64,000 nt of DNA from Piromyces finnis (GCA_002104945.1 MCFH01000019.1:590501-654500); one strand, 5' to 3'; shown: positions 20,528 to 32,477, numbered from the stretch's first letter. Made by a program: numbers and translations. Notes: generated by a model not told the origin, from the letters alone.

Positions 20528-21321
20528 TGTAAAATATTGTATTAATAGAATAATGTATTTAATACGTATTTAAAATAATGTATAATGTATTAAATTAATG
20601 TACCGTAAATTTTATTTTTTAATTACAAAAATTTATATCACAATACATTAACATAAATTTATGTAAAATATAATTTTATGATAAGATAAAGTTTTTGATG
20701 ATAAAATAAAATTTTAAATTAAATAAATTTTAACCAATAAATATTTTAGATAATAAAAAATTTTTTTATAAACTAAGCCTCAAAATTAGAAATAAATAAA
20801 TTGAATATATGTTTGAAATATAATCAACCATATAGTAAATAAATCAAAACTTTATTTTAAGTTTAGAAAATTCTTTAGTAAATAAATTGAATTTAAATAG
20901 TTTAATACAAATAATTTCTTTTAGTAAATGTATAAATATAAACAATGTAAAATTATAATATTAAAACATGTATATTAGAATTTATTCAATTTATTTAAAA
21001 AATATAAATAAAGAAAATTTTTCAACTATTGAAACGATAGTTGGAAAATCGTATAGGTTAATTTTGTTTAGATAATTTAACATTAGTTTATAATTAGTTT
21101 ATAGTTTAGATTAATAATTTTAGTTTTAAATAAATATAAATTGATTACCTAGTGAGGGCTCTGGTAAAATATCCTTCACGGTAAAGTAATCAACGGTTGT
21201 TTAGTTAGTATAGTTTTAAAAATAAATAAATAAATAAATAAATAAAAATTATTATTAAAAATAATTAGTTTAATTGTTAGTTTAGTGTTGTATACAAACC
21301 TGAACTTTAGAATATTTTACA
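20528..21321 (+). repeat. Solo LTR D2
   Basis: 794 bp, TGTAAAATATTGTATTAATAG...GAATATTTTACA, opposite in orientation to Ty3-2. TSD GTCCT is at 20523-20527 and 21322-21326; the latter is also the left TSD of Ty3-2. It lies 8 bp from LTR E1, in the polypurine tract of Ty3-3. It includes an (AAAT)n run at about 21220-21245. Confidence 0.85.
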
Positions 21322-21326
21322 GTCCT

Positions 21327-22152
21327 TGTAAAATATTTAATTTAAATCTAACCTTTAAATTAAATTATTGGATTTAGGTCTGTGCTAACAAAACAACAAT
21401 ACAAAACAAAAAAAAATTCCAATTTATTTTTTAATACTTTTTTATTTATTTAAATAATAAATTTATCTTCGAAACTATGACAACTGCTGATTACTTTACC
21501 ACGAAGGTTATTTAACCAGAGCCTTCGCTAGGTAATCAGTTTTTAATTAAATAAAAAATGTTTTATTATAAACTTTATTAATAATCTAATATTATTAATA
21601 CTAATTATACAATTGTAATTAATTACTATTTTCCAACTATCGTTTCAATAGTTGAGAAATTTTCTTTATTTATACTTTTTAAATAAATTGAATAAATTCT
21701 AATATACATGTTTTAATATTATAATTTTACATTGTTTACATTTATACATTTATTAAAAGAAATTATTTGTATTAAACTATTTAAATTCAATTTATTTACT
21801 AAAGAATTTTCTAAACTTAAAATAAAGTTTTGATTTATTTACTATATGGTTGATTATATTTCAAACATATATTTAATTTATTTATTTCTAATTTTGAGGC
21901 TTAGTTTATAAAAAAAATTTTTTATTATCTAAAAATATTTATTGGTTAAAATTTATTTAATTTTAAAATTTTATTTTATCATCAAAACTTTATCTTATCA
22001 TAAAATTAAATTTACATAAATTTATGTTAATGTATTGTGATGTAAATTTTTGTAAAATTTACGGTACATTAATTCAATACATTATACATTGTTCTACATA
22101 CGTATTAAATACATTATTTAACTAATACATTTAACTAATACAATATTTTACA
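21327..22152 (-). repeat. 3' LTR of Ty3-2
   Basis: 826 bp. It differs from the 5' LTR near the hairpin next to the predicted transcription start (gagaaattttc here, gaaaaattctc at 27210-27220). Confidence 0.9.
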
Positions 22153-22168
22153 TTCCCCTCTTCTTAAG
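22153..22168 (-). promoter_or_regulatory. Polypurine tract of Ty3-2
   Basis: On the minus strand AAGAAGAGGGGAA immediately precedes the 3' LTR and overlaps the end of the gag-pol frame. Confidence 0.8.
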
Positions 22169-25100
22169 TCGAGCCCCTGAGCGACTTGTGTTTAAGAAAT
22201 TCTTGAATCATTTGAGGGTCCTCAATTTCATCTTCTCTAAGCCAAGAACTTTCTGAAGGAAGATGATCTTTCCAAACCATGAAATAATACTTGATTCCAT
22301 TGACAATTTTTTCACTAACTATTTTCAATGGAATTCTTTCTACAGATGAATCAGTAGCGATATTAGGTATCTTGATAGAATGTTGCAAATTATCACTATT
22401 TTCTCTCACTACAAAAGGTTCTAAATTCGAGATATGGAAAACAGGATGACATCTAAAAGACTCAGGTAATCTTAACTTATAAGAAACTGGTCCAGTCTTT
22501 TCGATGATTTCAAAAGGTCCAAGTTTTTTATCAGTTAATTTAGGAGGTCCTTTAGGAAGTAAATCAGGACGCTTTAACCAAACTAAATCACCAATTCTCA
22601 ATTTCGGACCAATAAGTCTTATACAATCAGCATATTTCTTGTATCTTTGTTTAGCTTTTTCTAAATTTTTCTTTAAAAATTTAATGTTGTTTTGCATTTG
22701 AGAGGCGTGACGGTTAGCACTTCTATTACCACTATCAGCTGGAATTTCTAAATCAAATCTTGGATTTTGACCATAGTTAGCAAAGAAAGGTGTTTGGTTA
22801 ATCGATTGTTGTAGTGTATTATTGTATGCAAATTCCGCATAAGGTAAGAGATTCATCCAGTTGTCTTTTCTTTTATTGATATAACATCTTAAGAATTGTT
22901 CTAGAATGCTATTAACTCGTTCAGTTTGACCATCGGATTGTGGATGGTGAGCACTTGAAACATTATGTTTGATATTTAATAGGCAACATAAACGTTGCCA
23001 AAATTCAGAAGTGAATTGCGTTCCTCTATCAGATATAATTTCGTCTGGCAATCCATGTAATCGGAAAATTTCTCTAAAGAAGACATCTGCTGCAATTTGA
23101 GCAGTTGGAATCATTCTGAATGGAATAAAGTGAGCCATTTTTGTTAGTCTGTCAACCACAACCATTATAACCGTTTTCTGATGAGATCTTGGTAAATCAG
23201 TTATGAAATCCATCGATACCGAGGACCAAGGTCTACTAGGAGTAGGTAGAGGTTGCAATAATCCATAAGGTTTATGGCGATTGTCTTTAGCTGCACCACA
23301 AGTCTTGCAAGAAGCTATATACTTTACTATATCTTGAGTCATGTTTAACCAAATGAAATTTCTTGTTATTAATTCTTTGGTTTTGATAATACCAAAATGG
23401 CCATGAACTGGATTATCATGATGAATTGAAATTATGTTTTCTCTCATTTTAGTTGGTACGAAAATTAATCCTTTATACAAAAGAATACCTTCTTCATTTA
23501 ATTTAAAGTTCTTCATAAGCTTTTTATACTTTCTGCTTGCAATAGAATTCCCTTGTAGAATTTTTGTTAATTCTTGTATTTCTGTATCTTCTTTAACTTC
23601 TTTGATTAATTCTTCTTTAAGATTTCCTTGGATTGCAATACAACATAAGTTTTCCTTAATTTCTTTTATAGTTAAGCAAGAAAATGTTTCTTCATCTTTA
23701 ATTTCCTCTTTTTGAAAGTCAGGTCTTCTTGAAAATGAGTCCGGTTTTCCTCCCTCTTTTCCTGGTCTGTATTGGAGTTTGAAGTCGTAACGAGTTAAGA
23801 ACAAATTCCATCGAATTTGTCTTTGAGATAATAATTCAGGCTTTCTTGGAAAGGTAAGATTCTTGTGATCTGTAAACACAGTGAATTGATGCTTAGCTCC
23901 TTCCAAATAATGTCTCCATTCTTTAAGTGCACATATAACCGCTAATAATTCTTTATCGTAGATCGGATAGTTCTTTTCTGACTTAGTAAGTCCTCTTGAA
24001 AAATAACAAATTGGATGTAGTTCCTTATTGTTTAATCTTTGAGATAATACTGCACCAATTGCAAAATCACTAGCATCAGTTTCCACTATATAAGGTAATT
24101 CTGGATCGGCATGTACTAAAATTGGTTCTTCAGTGAAGCACTGCTTTAACTTCTCAAAAGCATTATTACAAATTATAGTCCAGTCAAAAACTACATTTTT
24201 CTTTGTTAGATTGTGCAAAGGTTTCGCTATTTCTGCAAAGTTCGGAATGAATCTTCTATAGTAATTGCATAAACCCAAAAATGATTGAACTTCCTTTACA
24301 GTCTTTGGAATTGGCCAATTCATAATTGCTTCTACCTTCTTTGGATCCATGGAGATGCCCTTGTCCGAAATTATGTGACCTAAAAATGACGTTTTATTCG
24401 TTTCAAATTCGCATTTGCTTAATTTTACATATAACCCATTTTCTTGTAATTTTTTAAGGACTTTCTTTACGTGAGTTCGGTGTTCTTCTAAGTCTTTTGA
24501 ATAGATAAGAATATCATCAATATAAGAAAACGCGAATTCATCCAAATATTCCCCGAGGACATCATTGATAAAATGTTGGAAGGTTGCAGGAGCGTTTTTT
24601 AATCCGAACGGCATGACAAGATATTCAAAGTGACCGAATCTTGTCCTAAATGCAGTTTTATATTCATCGCCTTTATTTATTCGAACTAGATTATAAGCAG
24701 ACTTGAGATCAAGTTTAGTAAAAATTTTAGCTTCTCTTAACCTATCGAATAATTCGGATATAAGAGGTAACGGATATGAATCCCTAATTGTGTTTTCATT
24801 GAGTCTTCGGTAGTCAACACACAATCTTAAAGTTCCATCCTTTTTCCTAAGGAACAATACAGGTGCTCCAGCAGGTGAAGTTGAGGGTCTTATGAATCCT
24901 TTTTCTAGATTTTCTTTTAAATATTCCTTTAACGTTTCCCTCTCTTCCTCGGTTAGAGGATATAATGGTCCATAAAATAATTCATTATCATCCTTTAATT
25001 TAATCTTACAGTCATATATTCGATGAGGAGGTAACTCATTACACTCAATTTCATCAAATACATTTTTAAATTCTTTGTATTCATTTGGGACTTCAGGTGT

Positions 25101-26645
25101 ACCATCATTATCACTTGTAATCGCACAACATACTAAGTATTTTTGATGAAGAATTTTATTTAATTTTGATGTTTTACATTTTTTATTTATACATGACTTT
25201 TTCTTTTTCTTTTCTATTACTAATACATTTTCTTTATTTTTAAGTTTACTATCTCTAATAACTAAACTATTCTTATAATTATTAATAATTTCTTCAGCTA
25301 ACTCTAATCTCTTTCTTTTATCTTCCTCTTCCTTTAATTTATTTTGTTCAATTCTTTCATTTATTTCTTCATCAGTAGCGCAACAATTCGTCTTACAAAA
25401 TCCAGACTTAAACTCTAATTTTTGATTCTTAAAACTGATAATCGGATCATGTTTTCTTAGCCATTTGTTTCCTAAAATAAGTGATACGTCTGAAGGTAGA
25501 GTCGTAATATAAAATTGAATAGACTCCTTGTGATTGCCGATAGACATGATCAACGGGATCGTTTCATACTTCAGTAATCCATTTCCTCCCAGTCCTTCCA
25601 CAAACTTGTCTTTCATCATCCTTTGGATTGGTATTCTATATTTATTGACCGTTTTCCAATCCATGAATTCCAAGTCGGATCCTGAGTCAACTAACGCATT
25701 TAGTGAGATTCCTCGATTGACATGAAGTACAACATCGAAAACATTCAACAAGTGCTGTTTTCTGTTTTCCTTGATCATGAATGCTTTTGGGCGGTTTGCC
25801 AATTTATCTTTGAGCATTGGGCAATCCTTCTTCAAATGTCCTGTTGATTTACAAATGAAGCATTTCTTGGTCTTTTGTACTTTTTCCTCGTGATGAAAGT
25901 CTCGGTAGTTGTTGAATTTCATCCCATAATTCCCTTGGTAGAGTCGCTTTCCTAGATTCCGGTTATATCTTCTTCCTCTTTCTCCATCTATATTCATTGG
26001 GTCCTTTCCGTAGATTCTCCAGTCTTCCTCAATATTGGCAGCTACAGTATTGATTAGATCATACAGCTTTCTTATCTTAGGATATACTAGTTTTGTCTTC
26101 TCCTGAACAGACGGCGGCAATCCTTCTACAAAGAAATGTATCTTGGCTTCATCGTCAAAAGACGAGTCCCTAGAGGTTTTTTCGAAACAGTCGCAGTAAT
26201 CCATCACACTTTTGAATTGCTTGTAGTTGAGCTTCGTTAATCTTCTATTAGCCACATCAGAACTCGTGCACGTTCGGTACCTTGCTTGCATTGCGGCTTT
26301 AAGGTCTTCATAAGATTTTAAAGGGCTTTCTTCTTTCTCCAAGTCGGCATACCATTCGGCGGCGGGTCCTTCTAAATAGCAACTAAGTACATCAATCTTG
26401 TAAGCTTCGGTAGCATTCTGTCTTAGATTATACTTGAAATATTTTTCGAGTTTAGCAAAGAAACTTGCTAACTCATTCCTTTTTCCATAAAACTTCGGTG
26501 GTCTTGGTATGAGGTTATCCCTGGCATTGACGATTTCGCCATCCTCATGTTCTATTTCCATGGAGCTAGCCTCAGAATCGTCGTCACTGATTCCAGCTAC
26601 TCCATTACCATTACAGTTGTCGATATACCTATATTCCCCGTTCAT
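22164..26645 (-). CDS. gag-pol: Ty3-2 Gag-Pol polyprotein with C-terminal chromodomain
   Basis: One frame of about 1493 codons from Met at 26645 (MNGEYRYIDN). An earlier in-frame Met at 26699 adds a hydrophobic stretch and is less likely. Gag has FYGKRNELASFFAKLEKYF. The zinc knuckle is CFICKSTGHLKKDC (about 260-274) and the protease LVDSGSDLEF (about 317). RT has [21 protein letters not shown] and YIDDI (about 707). RNase H has ETDASDFAIG (about 855). The integrase finger is about 1072-1115, with core [17 protein letters not shown] and SDGQTERVN. The chromodomain is YYFMVWKDHLPSESSW near the end. Gag and Pol share a single frame, as in Tf1-type elements, so no frameshift is needed. Confidence 0.97.
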   Translation of the reverse strand: MNGEYRYIDNCNGNGVAGISDDDSEASSMEIEHEDGEIVNARDNLIPRPPKFYGKRNELASFFAKLEKYFKYNLRQNATEAYKIDVLSCYLEGPAAEWYADLEKEESPLKSYEDLKAAMQARYRTCTSSDVANRRLTKLNYKQFKSVMDYCDCFEKTSRDSSFDDEAKIHFFVEGLPPSVQEKTKLVYPKIRKLYDLINTVAANIEEDWRIYGKDPMNIDGERGRRYNRNLGKRLYQGNYGMKFNNYRDFHHEEKVQKTKKCFICKSTGHLKKDCPMLKDKLANRPKAFMIKENRKQHLLNVFDVVLHVNRGISLNALVDSGSDLEFMDWKTVNKYRIPIQRMMKDKFVEGLGGNGLLKYETIPLIMSIGNHKESIQFYITTLPSDVSLILGNKWLRKHDPIISFKNQKLEFKSGFCKTNCCATDEEINERIEQNKLKEEEDKRKRLELAEEIINNYKNSLVIRDSKLKNKENVLVIEKKKKKSCINKKCKTSKLNKILHQKYLVCCAITSDNDGTPEVPNEYKEFKNVFDEIECNELPPHRIYDCKIKLKDDNELFYGPLYPLTEEERETLKEYLKENLEKGFIRPSTSPAGAPVLFLRKKDGTLRLCVDYRRLNENTIRDSYPLPLISELFDRLREAKIFTKLDLKSAYNLVRINKGDEYKTAFRTRFGHFEYLVMPFGLKNAPATFQHFINDVLGEYLDEFAFSYIDDILIYSKDLEEHRTHVKKVLKKLQENGLYVKLSKCEFETNKTSFLGHIISDKGISMDPKKVEAIMNWPIPKTVKEVQSFLGLCNYYRRFIPNFAEIAKPLHNLTKKNVVFDWTIICNNAFEKLKQCFTEEPILVHADPELPYIVETDASDFAIGAVLSQRLNNKELHPICYFSRGLTKSEKNYPIYDKELLAVICALKEWRHYLEGAKHQFTVFTDHKNLTFPRKPELLSQRQIRWNLFLTRYDFKLQYRPGKEGGKPDSFSRRPDFQKEEIKDEETFSCLTIKEIKENLCCIAIQGNLKEELIKEVKEDTEIQELTKILQGNSIASRKYKKLMKNFKLNEEGILLYKGLIFVPTKMRENIISIHHDNPVHGHFGIIKTKELITRNFIWLNMTQDIVKYIASCKTCGAAKDNRHKPYGLLQPLPTPSRPWSSVSMDFITDLPRSHQKTVIMVVVDRLTKMAHFIPFRMIPTAQIAADVFFREIFRLHGLPDEIISDRGTQFTSEFWQRLCCLLNIKHNVSSAHHPQSDGQTERVNSILEQFLRCYINKRKDNWMNLLPYAEFAYNNTLQQSINQTPFFANYGQNPRFDLEIPADSGNRSANRHASQMQNNIKFLKKNLEKAKQRYKKYADCIRLIGPKLRIGDLVWLKRPDLLPKGPPKLTDKKLGPFEIIEKTGPVSYKLRLPESFRCHPVFHISNLEPFVVRENSDNLQHSIKIPNIATDSSVERIPLKIVSEKIVNGIKYYFMVWKDHLPSESSWLREDEIEDPQMIQEFLKHKSLRGST

Positions 26646-26872
26646 ACTAAAATATATTATCCACCAAACAATACAATCTAAACTATTCCTTATTTCCAAA
26701 ATTTTAATCCTCGATTATCCAAATCCTACAAATTCCTTTCTATTCTAAAATCCAAATTTTTTTTTTTTCCTATATATATATCCCCGAATTTAATTCTAAT
26801 ATTAAATTCTCACTATTTAAATTTTTTTTTTTTTTTTATTTCCCACACAAAGGTAAATCCACTATTCTAAAA
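26646..26872 (-). other. Ty3-2 leader
   Basis: Short leader with pyrimidine/T runs (about 26757-26770 and 26821-26838) between primer site and gag. No other signal recognised. Confidence 0.6.
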
Positions 26873-26883
26873 AGTTGGAAAAT
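26873..26883 (-). promoter_or_regulatory. Self-priming site of Ty3-2
   Basis: In sense direction ATTTTCCAACT follows the 5' LTR without a gap. It is the exact complement of AGTTGGAAAAT in the same LTR (complement of 27185-27195). This is the arrangement known for Tf1, where the first 11 nt of the RNA fold back as primer. No TGG for a tRNA end is present. Confidence 0.9.
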
Positions 26884-27709
26884 TGTAAAATATTTAATTT
26901 AAATCTAACCTTTAAATTAAATTATTGGATTTAGGTCTGTGCTAACAAAACAACAATACAAAACAAAAAAAAATTCCAATTTATTTTTTAATACTTTTTT
27001 ATTTATTTAAATAATAAATTTATCTTCGAAACTATGACAACTGCTGATTACTTTACCACGAAGGTTATTTAACCAGAGCCTTCGCTAGGTAATCAGTTTT
27101 TAATTAAATAAAAAATGTTTTATTATAAACTTTATTAATAATCTAATATTATTAATACTAATTATACAATTGTAATTAATTACTATTTTCCAACTATCGT
27201 TTCAATAGTTGAAAAATTCTCTTTATTTATACTTTTTAAATAAATTGAATAAATTCTAATATACATGTTTTAATATTATAATTTTACATTGTTTACATTT
27301 ATACATTTATTAAAAGAAATTATTTGTATTAAACTATTTAAATTCAATTTATTTACTAAAGAATTTTCTAAACTTAAAATAAAGTTTTGATTTATTTACT
27401 ATATGGTTGATTATATTTCAAACATATATTTAATTTATTTATTTCTAATTTTGAGGCTTAGTTTATAAAAAAAATTTTTTATTATCTAAAAATATTTATT
27501 GGTTAAAATTTATTTAATTTTAAAATTTTATTTTATCATCAAAACTTTATCTTATCATAAAATTAAATTTACATAAATTTATGTTAATGTATTGTGATGT
27601 AAATTTTTGTAAAATTTACGGTACATTAATTCAATACATTATACATTGTTCTACATACGTATTAAATACATTATTTAACTAATACATTTAACTAATACAA
27701 TATTTTACA
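26884..27709 (-). repeat. 5' LTR of Ty3-2
   Basis: 826 bp, TG...CA. The TATA box TATAAATA is on the complement of 27224-27231. A hairpin (TTTTCAACTAT / ATAGTTGGAAAA) and the predicted RNA start AGTTGGAAAAT follow, 28 nt after the TATA box. Confidence 0.9.
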
Positions 27710-27714
27710 GTCCT

Positions 27715-27971
27715 CCTCCAGGATTCGGATACCAGACGAATCTTTGGGTTCATTTTATGTTTTATTAAATTAATTTTTTAGGCTATATAACTACTATATA
27801 CTTAAACTATACTAATTGAATTACAATAAAAATAATTTTTTTTATATTATACATTTGATATTAAATACATGCTTAAAGTAAATTTAAAATTTAAGAAAAT
27901 AAATTTTTTTTTTTTTAAGAATAAAATTAAAAATAAAATTAAGATAAATTAAAATAAAGTTTCCGTTGAAA
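27715..27971 (-). other. Ty3-3 3' untranslated region and polypurine tract
   Basis: This is the piece between the pol stop and the PPT, now separated from LTR E1 by LTR D2 and Ty3-2. The purine tract on the minus strand (CCTGGAGGAGGA) is split by the insertions at GTCCT. The rest is A/T runs. Confidence 0.65.
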
Positions 27972-30900
27972 TCATTTCTTTTCGTTGAATTCCTTAAGTA
28001 GCTCTGGACAATTCAAATTATTTTCTGGCTCCCAAGATGCTTCAGATATCGGATATCCTTTCCATTTAATTAGGTATTGAACTTTACCATAATATCTTCT
28101 TTTGTCCAATATCTCCTCAACTTCAAATTCTTCATTATTATCTACAATAACTGGTGGAGGTGGCGGTTGCTTTCTTTTGAACTTATCTTCATGGTAGGGT
28201 TCCAATTCTGAAACGTGGATAACTGGATGAATACGAATTTCTTTTGGTAACTCCAATTTGAAAGAAACTGGTGATATTTTTTCAATTATTTTGTACGGAT
28301 CAAGTTTTCTAGGTTTTAGCTTCTTATTACCATTCCGCATTATTAGAGAACTGTTAATCCAGACCTTATCATTTACCTTGAGTTCAGTAGCTTTACTTCT
28401 GTGTTTGTTTGCAAATTTTTCTTGTTGATCAATAGATTTCTTTAAGTTATCTTTAAGAGTTTTAATTATTTCTTTGAAATTTCTTGTAAATTCATCCGCA
28501 ATTGGTACATCGGTACGACTTGGTAAAATTGGAGAATGTTTCGGATTATAGCCGTAGTTAGCAAAAAATGGTGAAGTTTTAGTAGATTCTTGAACGGCAT
28601 TGTTGTAACTGAATTCGGCAAGATGTAAGAATTTGTACCAATTGGAACCTTTATAATTTGAGTAACACCTTAAGTATTGTTCTACAACGGAGTTTACCCT
28701 CTCCGTCAGTCCGTTAGTTTGGTGATGGTAGGATGAAGAAAATTTTAGGTTTATATCGAAAGATTTACAAATAGAATTCCAGAATTTAGAGGTAAATTGA
28801 GTACCTCTATCCGAAAGAATTTCATTAGGTAATCCATGGAGACGAAAAACGTTAATCATGAAAGCATCAGCAGTAGCGGAGGCAGAAGGGATGTTTTCAA
28901 AAGGAATAAAGTGGCATAATTTAGTTAATCTATCGGTGACTACGAGAATGCAAGTATACTTTTGAGAAGGTGGAAGATCCGTAATAAAGTCTATAGATAC
29001 GGAAGACCAAGGACGTTCAGCAATTTCCAAAGGAGAAAGAAATCCATTAGGTTTGTGTCGAGAGTCCTTCGAACGGCAGCATATTTCACAAGACTTTACA
29101 TATTCTTTTACATCAACAGAGAGAAAAGGCCACCAAAAATCACGAACAATAAGGGAAGTAGTTTTCTTTAGTCCGAAGTGTCCAGCGGAGGGTGAGTCGT
29201 GACAAATTTTAAGAACTTCCAAACGACAATCTTGGGGGACATAGATCCTATCATTGAATAATAATACACCATCTTGAATTTTAAAGTTTTCGATTTGCGA
29301 ATGAGGGACAGGTGGAATTTGAGTTTCTAAGTATTTGCATACTTCAAAGTAGAATTTATCATCTTTGCTATTTGAAATGATTTTATCCATAAGGGGGTTG
29401 TTATCCAGAACCAGGGCACAAAAGTTTTCGGGTCTAAGAACGGAATTTGGAGTATCATTGGAATCCTTAAAATTTTCTAAGTAATCTGGTCTTCTGGATA
29501 AAGCGTCAGGTTTACCATTAGCAGAACCCGACCGATAAACAATAATAAAATTAAACTCGGCAAGAAACAAAGACCAACGAACTAATCTTTGTGTCATTTT
29601 TTCGGGTTTCTTCTGGTAAAGCAAATTTCTGTGATCCGAGAAAATTTTGAAAGGCTGAGCAGTCCCCTTAAGTAAATGACGCCAATTTTCTAAAGCAGCT
29701 ACAATTGCTAAAAGTTCTTTATCGTAGATCGGATAGTTCCTTTCAGAAGAACTAAGCGATCTGGAGAAGAATGCTACAGGGTGAACCGTATTGTCTTTCG
29801 GATTCGTTTGGGAAAGAATGGCTCCTATAGCAAAATTACTTGCATCCGTTTCAACCATGAAAGGTATATCACGATTCGGACGATTCGGGTATGCAAGAAC
29901 AGGAGAAGAAGCAAATTTGGTCTTGATTAAATTAAAAGAATTCACACACTGATGAGAGAAGCAGAATTTAACATCCTTTTTAAGTAATGCATTAAGTGGT
30001 TGTGCGAGATCAGCAAAACCGGCAATGAATCTTCTATAATAATTAGCTAACCCAAGAAACGCTTGAACCTCTTTAACATTTCTAGGAGTTGGCCATTCCA
30101 GGATAGATGAAATTTTCTTTGGATCCATTAATATTTCATCAGACGATATACGATGACCTAAAAAATCGATAAATGGGACAAAGAACTCACATTTTTCAAG
30201 TTTTGCATAAAGTCCGGCTTTTCTAAGTCTTTTAAGTACTTCTTTGACTTGTATAACATGAGTTTTAAAATTTTCCGAAAATATAATTAAGTCATCAATA
30301 TAACTGAAGACAAATACTCCCAAGATTCCATCAAGCACATCATTAATGAAATGTTGGAATACTGCAGGCGCGTTCTTCAAACCAAACGGCATTACAGTAT
30401 ATTCAAAGTGTCCATATTTGCAAGTAAAAGCAGTTTTGAATTCATCACCTTCTTTTATCCTCACAAGATTATAAGCTGATCTTAAATCAAGTTTGGAGAA
30501 GATGTTGCTTTTACCTAAGTGCTCCAACATGTCGTTAATTAATGGTAAAGGGTAGGAATCACGGACTGTGATTTCATTTAATTTCCTATAATCTTGACAT
30601 AGACGTAGCTCACCATTTTTTTCGGAACAAAAAGTACTGGGGCACCTGCCGGTGATTTTGAAGGTCTGATGAAACCTTTTCGCAAGTTTTCATCAATGTA
30701 TTCCTTCAATGCCATTGATTCTTTATCCGTTAAAGGATAAATCGGTCCATAAAAAAGTTTAGAGTCCGGTTTAAGACGGATTTCACAGTCGTATTGCCTG
30801 TGAGGCGGCAATTGTTCAGCGGCTTTTTCATTAAATACGTCTTCAAAGGCTTGGAGTTCAGCAGGAAGAAAAACTTCTTTATTGCTTGGAGGGTTGATAG

Positions 30901-32215
30901 TGGAATCATTATTTTTAGGAAGATTTTTTGTTGAATCATGGATATAAGAATTTGTTGAAGTGCTACAAGAAGATTTGGAATCATTAGAAATAGAAGAAAT
31001 AGCATAAGTAGGGGCAACGTTAGGAATAACAGAGCAATGTGACAGACAGAAATTTGAATTAAAAGATAATTCTTTTTCAACGAAGTTAATATTAGGGTTG
31101 TGCTGATGTAACCATTCAGCACCTAAGATGCCACAATATCCCGGAAGGTCTACAATATAGAATATAGTTTTACATTGGTGGTTTTTGTATTTGATCGAAA
31201 TTGGGATAGATTTACCTAAGATTTGTTGTTCCCCACCAATGCCAGAGATTTTGTTGAAAGAGACGGATTTATCAAAAGGAATATTATTTTCTTCGGCAAA
31301 GACCACATCTAGTAGGTTAAGTTGAGATCCTGAATCAATTAGTAGTTTAGTATTTACGGAGACGTCGGAAGTATTGAGTTGGAACTCAAAGACTGGTTGT
31401 TTCAGATTGGGATTATCGGAGAATCTTATTCTAGGCTTCTTTTCAGGCGTAGTGTTAGAAATATGAGTCCCAGCTGATTTTTCATTTTTACTTCTTTTTG
31501 GGCAGTTACTTAACTTATGATCTGGAGAACCACAATACAGGCAGAGATTTTCCTTAATTCTTCTAGCTTTTTCTTCTGAGGAAAGCGGTCCATAAGTTTT
31601 CTTATTTCTTGAAGTGAAAGGTTTTCTATTTACTTCAGTTCTTCGGTTTTGAGTAGTGTTATTAGAATGATTGTTGTTGAAGAATCTTCTGTTGGTATCG
31701 ATTCTAGAATCGATTCTTGATGCAATAACTTGTAAATTTAATAGCGTTTGTGGACCGGGAAACATTTCTAAAATCCTATTGGCGACTTGATCTTGTAGTC
31801 CAGCTAAGAAGGCGTCCATTTTTGCACTTTCGTTCCAAGAGGAGTCATCGGAGTATCGGTTAAATTCAAGAATATATTTTTGAATCTCACCGATTTTTCT
31901 TTGCTTTATAGTTCGAAGTTTTTGATTAGCCACAAACGCTGAGTCGTTGTCACCAAACACAGATTTAAGCTTGGCAACAAATGAGTCATAATTTAATAGG
32001 CATTCATCATGATTGTGAATTAATGATGCAGCCCAATTCAAAGCTTCACCATATAGTCTCGAAATGATATAAACGATTTTTGTTTCGTCATCCGCGTAAC
32101 GCTCTGGGTAGACCATAAAAATTAATTCTATTTTGGCAAGAAAACCCTTAAAGAAACGACGATTTCCAGCGAAACCATCCTTCAACGTAGCATTATTCAT
32201 CAATTCTTCATCCAT
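27972..32215 (-). pseudogene. gag-pol: Ty3-3 Gag-Pol with one frameshift in RT
   Basis: Gag begins at 32215 (MDEELMNN). The zinc knuckle is CLYCGSPDHKLSNC (about 224-238) and the protease LLIDSGSQLNLLD (about 288-301). The frame then enters RT up to [13 protein letters not shown]. At about 30622 an A-run appears one base short and shifts the frame. Pol resumes in another frame and is open to 27972. It shows [15 protein letters not shown], RNase [11 protein letters not shown], the integrase finger and DDE core ([25 protein letters not shown]). It ends in a well-formed chromodomain ([17 protein letters not shown]). A homopolymer indel in sequencing could mimic this break. Confidence 0.9.
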
Positions 32216-32259
32216 TTTCTTTATTTTATTTATAATATCTAATTTTAATTTAATTTAAT

Positions 32260-32400
32260 CAGTATAATAAATCCAAAAGAATCCAAAAGAATCCAAGAGA
32301 ATCCAAGAGAGTCCAAAAGAGGGTTCAAAAGAGTCCAAAAGAGTTCAAAAGAGAGTCCAAGAGAGGGTTCAAAAGAGTCCAAGAAAATTCAGGAAGGTTT
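32260..32400 (-). repeat. Purine-rich minisatellite in the Ty3-3 leader
   Basis: About a dozen imperfect copies of a 9-12 bp unit of the type AAGAGTCCAAAAGAG follow one another upstream of gag. No protein is encoded. It may be structural leader RNA or simple slippage. Confidence 0.7.
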
Positions 32401-32477
32401 CAATAAGTTAAAAAAATTTTTTTTTTTTTTTTAAAAAATAAACAAATTAATTAAGGTAAAGGGAATATGTTACAACT

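Larger units (their letters stand above)
21327..27709 (-). mobile_element. Ty3-2: intact self-priming chromovirus
   Basis: The 6383-bp element has 826-bp LTRs (21327-22152 and 26884-27709) that differ at about two positions by eye. It has TSD GTCCT (21322-21326, 27710-27714), one uninterrupted gag-pol frame, a polypurine tract, and an 11-nt primer site complementary to its own LTR. Nothing visible prevents it from being active. Confidence 0.95.

Noticed and set aside
15542-21321. Inverted D3 and D2 copies as ends of a composite transposon around the Copia integrase
   Set aside because: Each has a separate 5-bp TSD (CTTTT and GTCCT) and different hosts.
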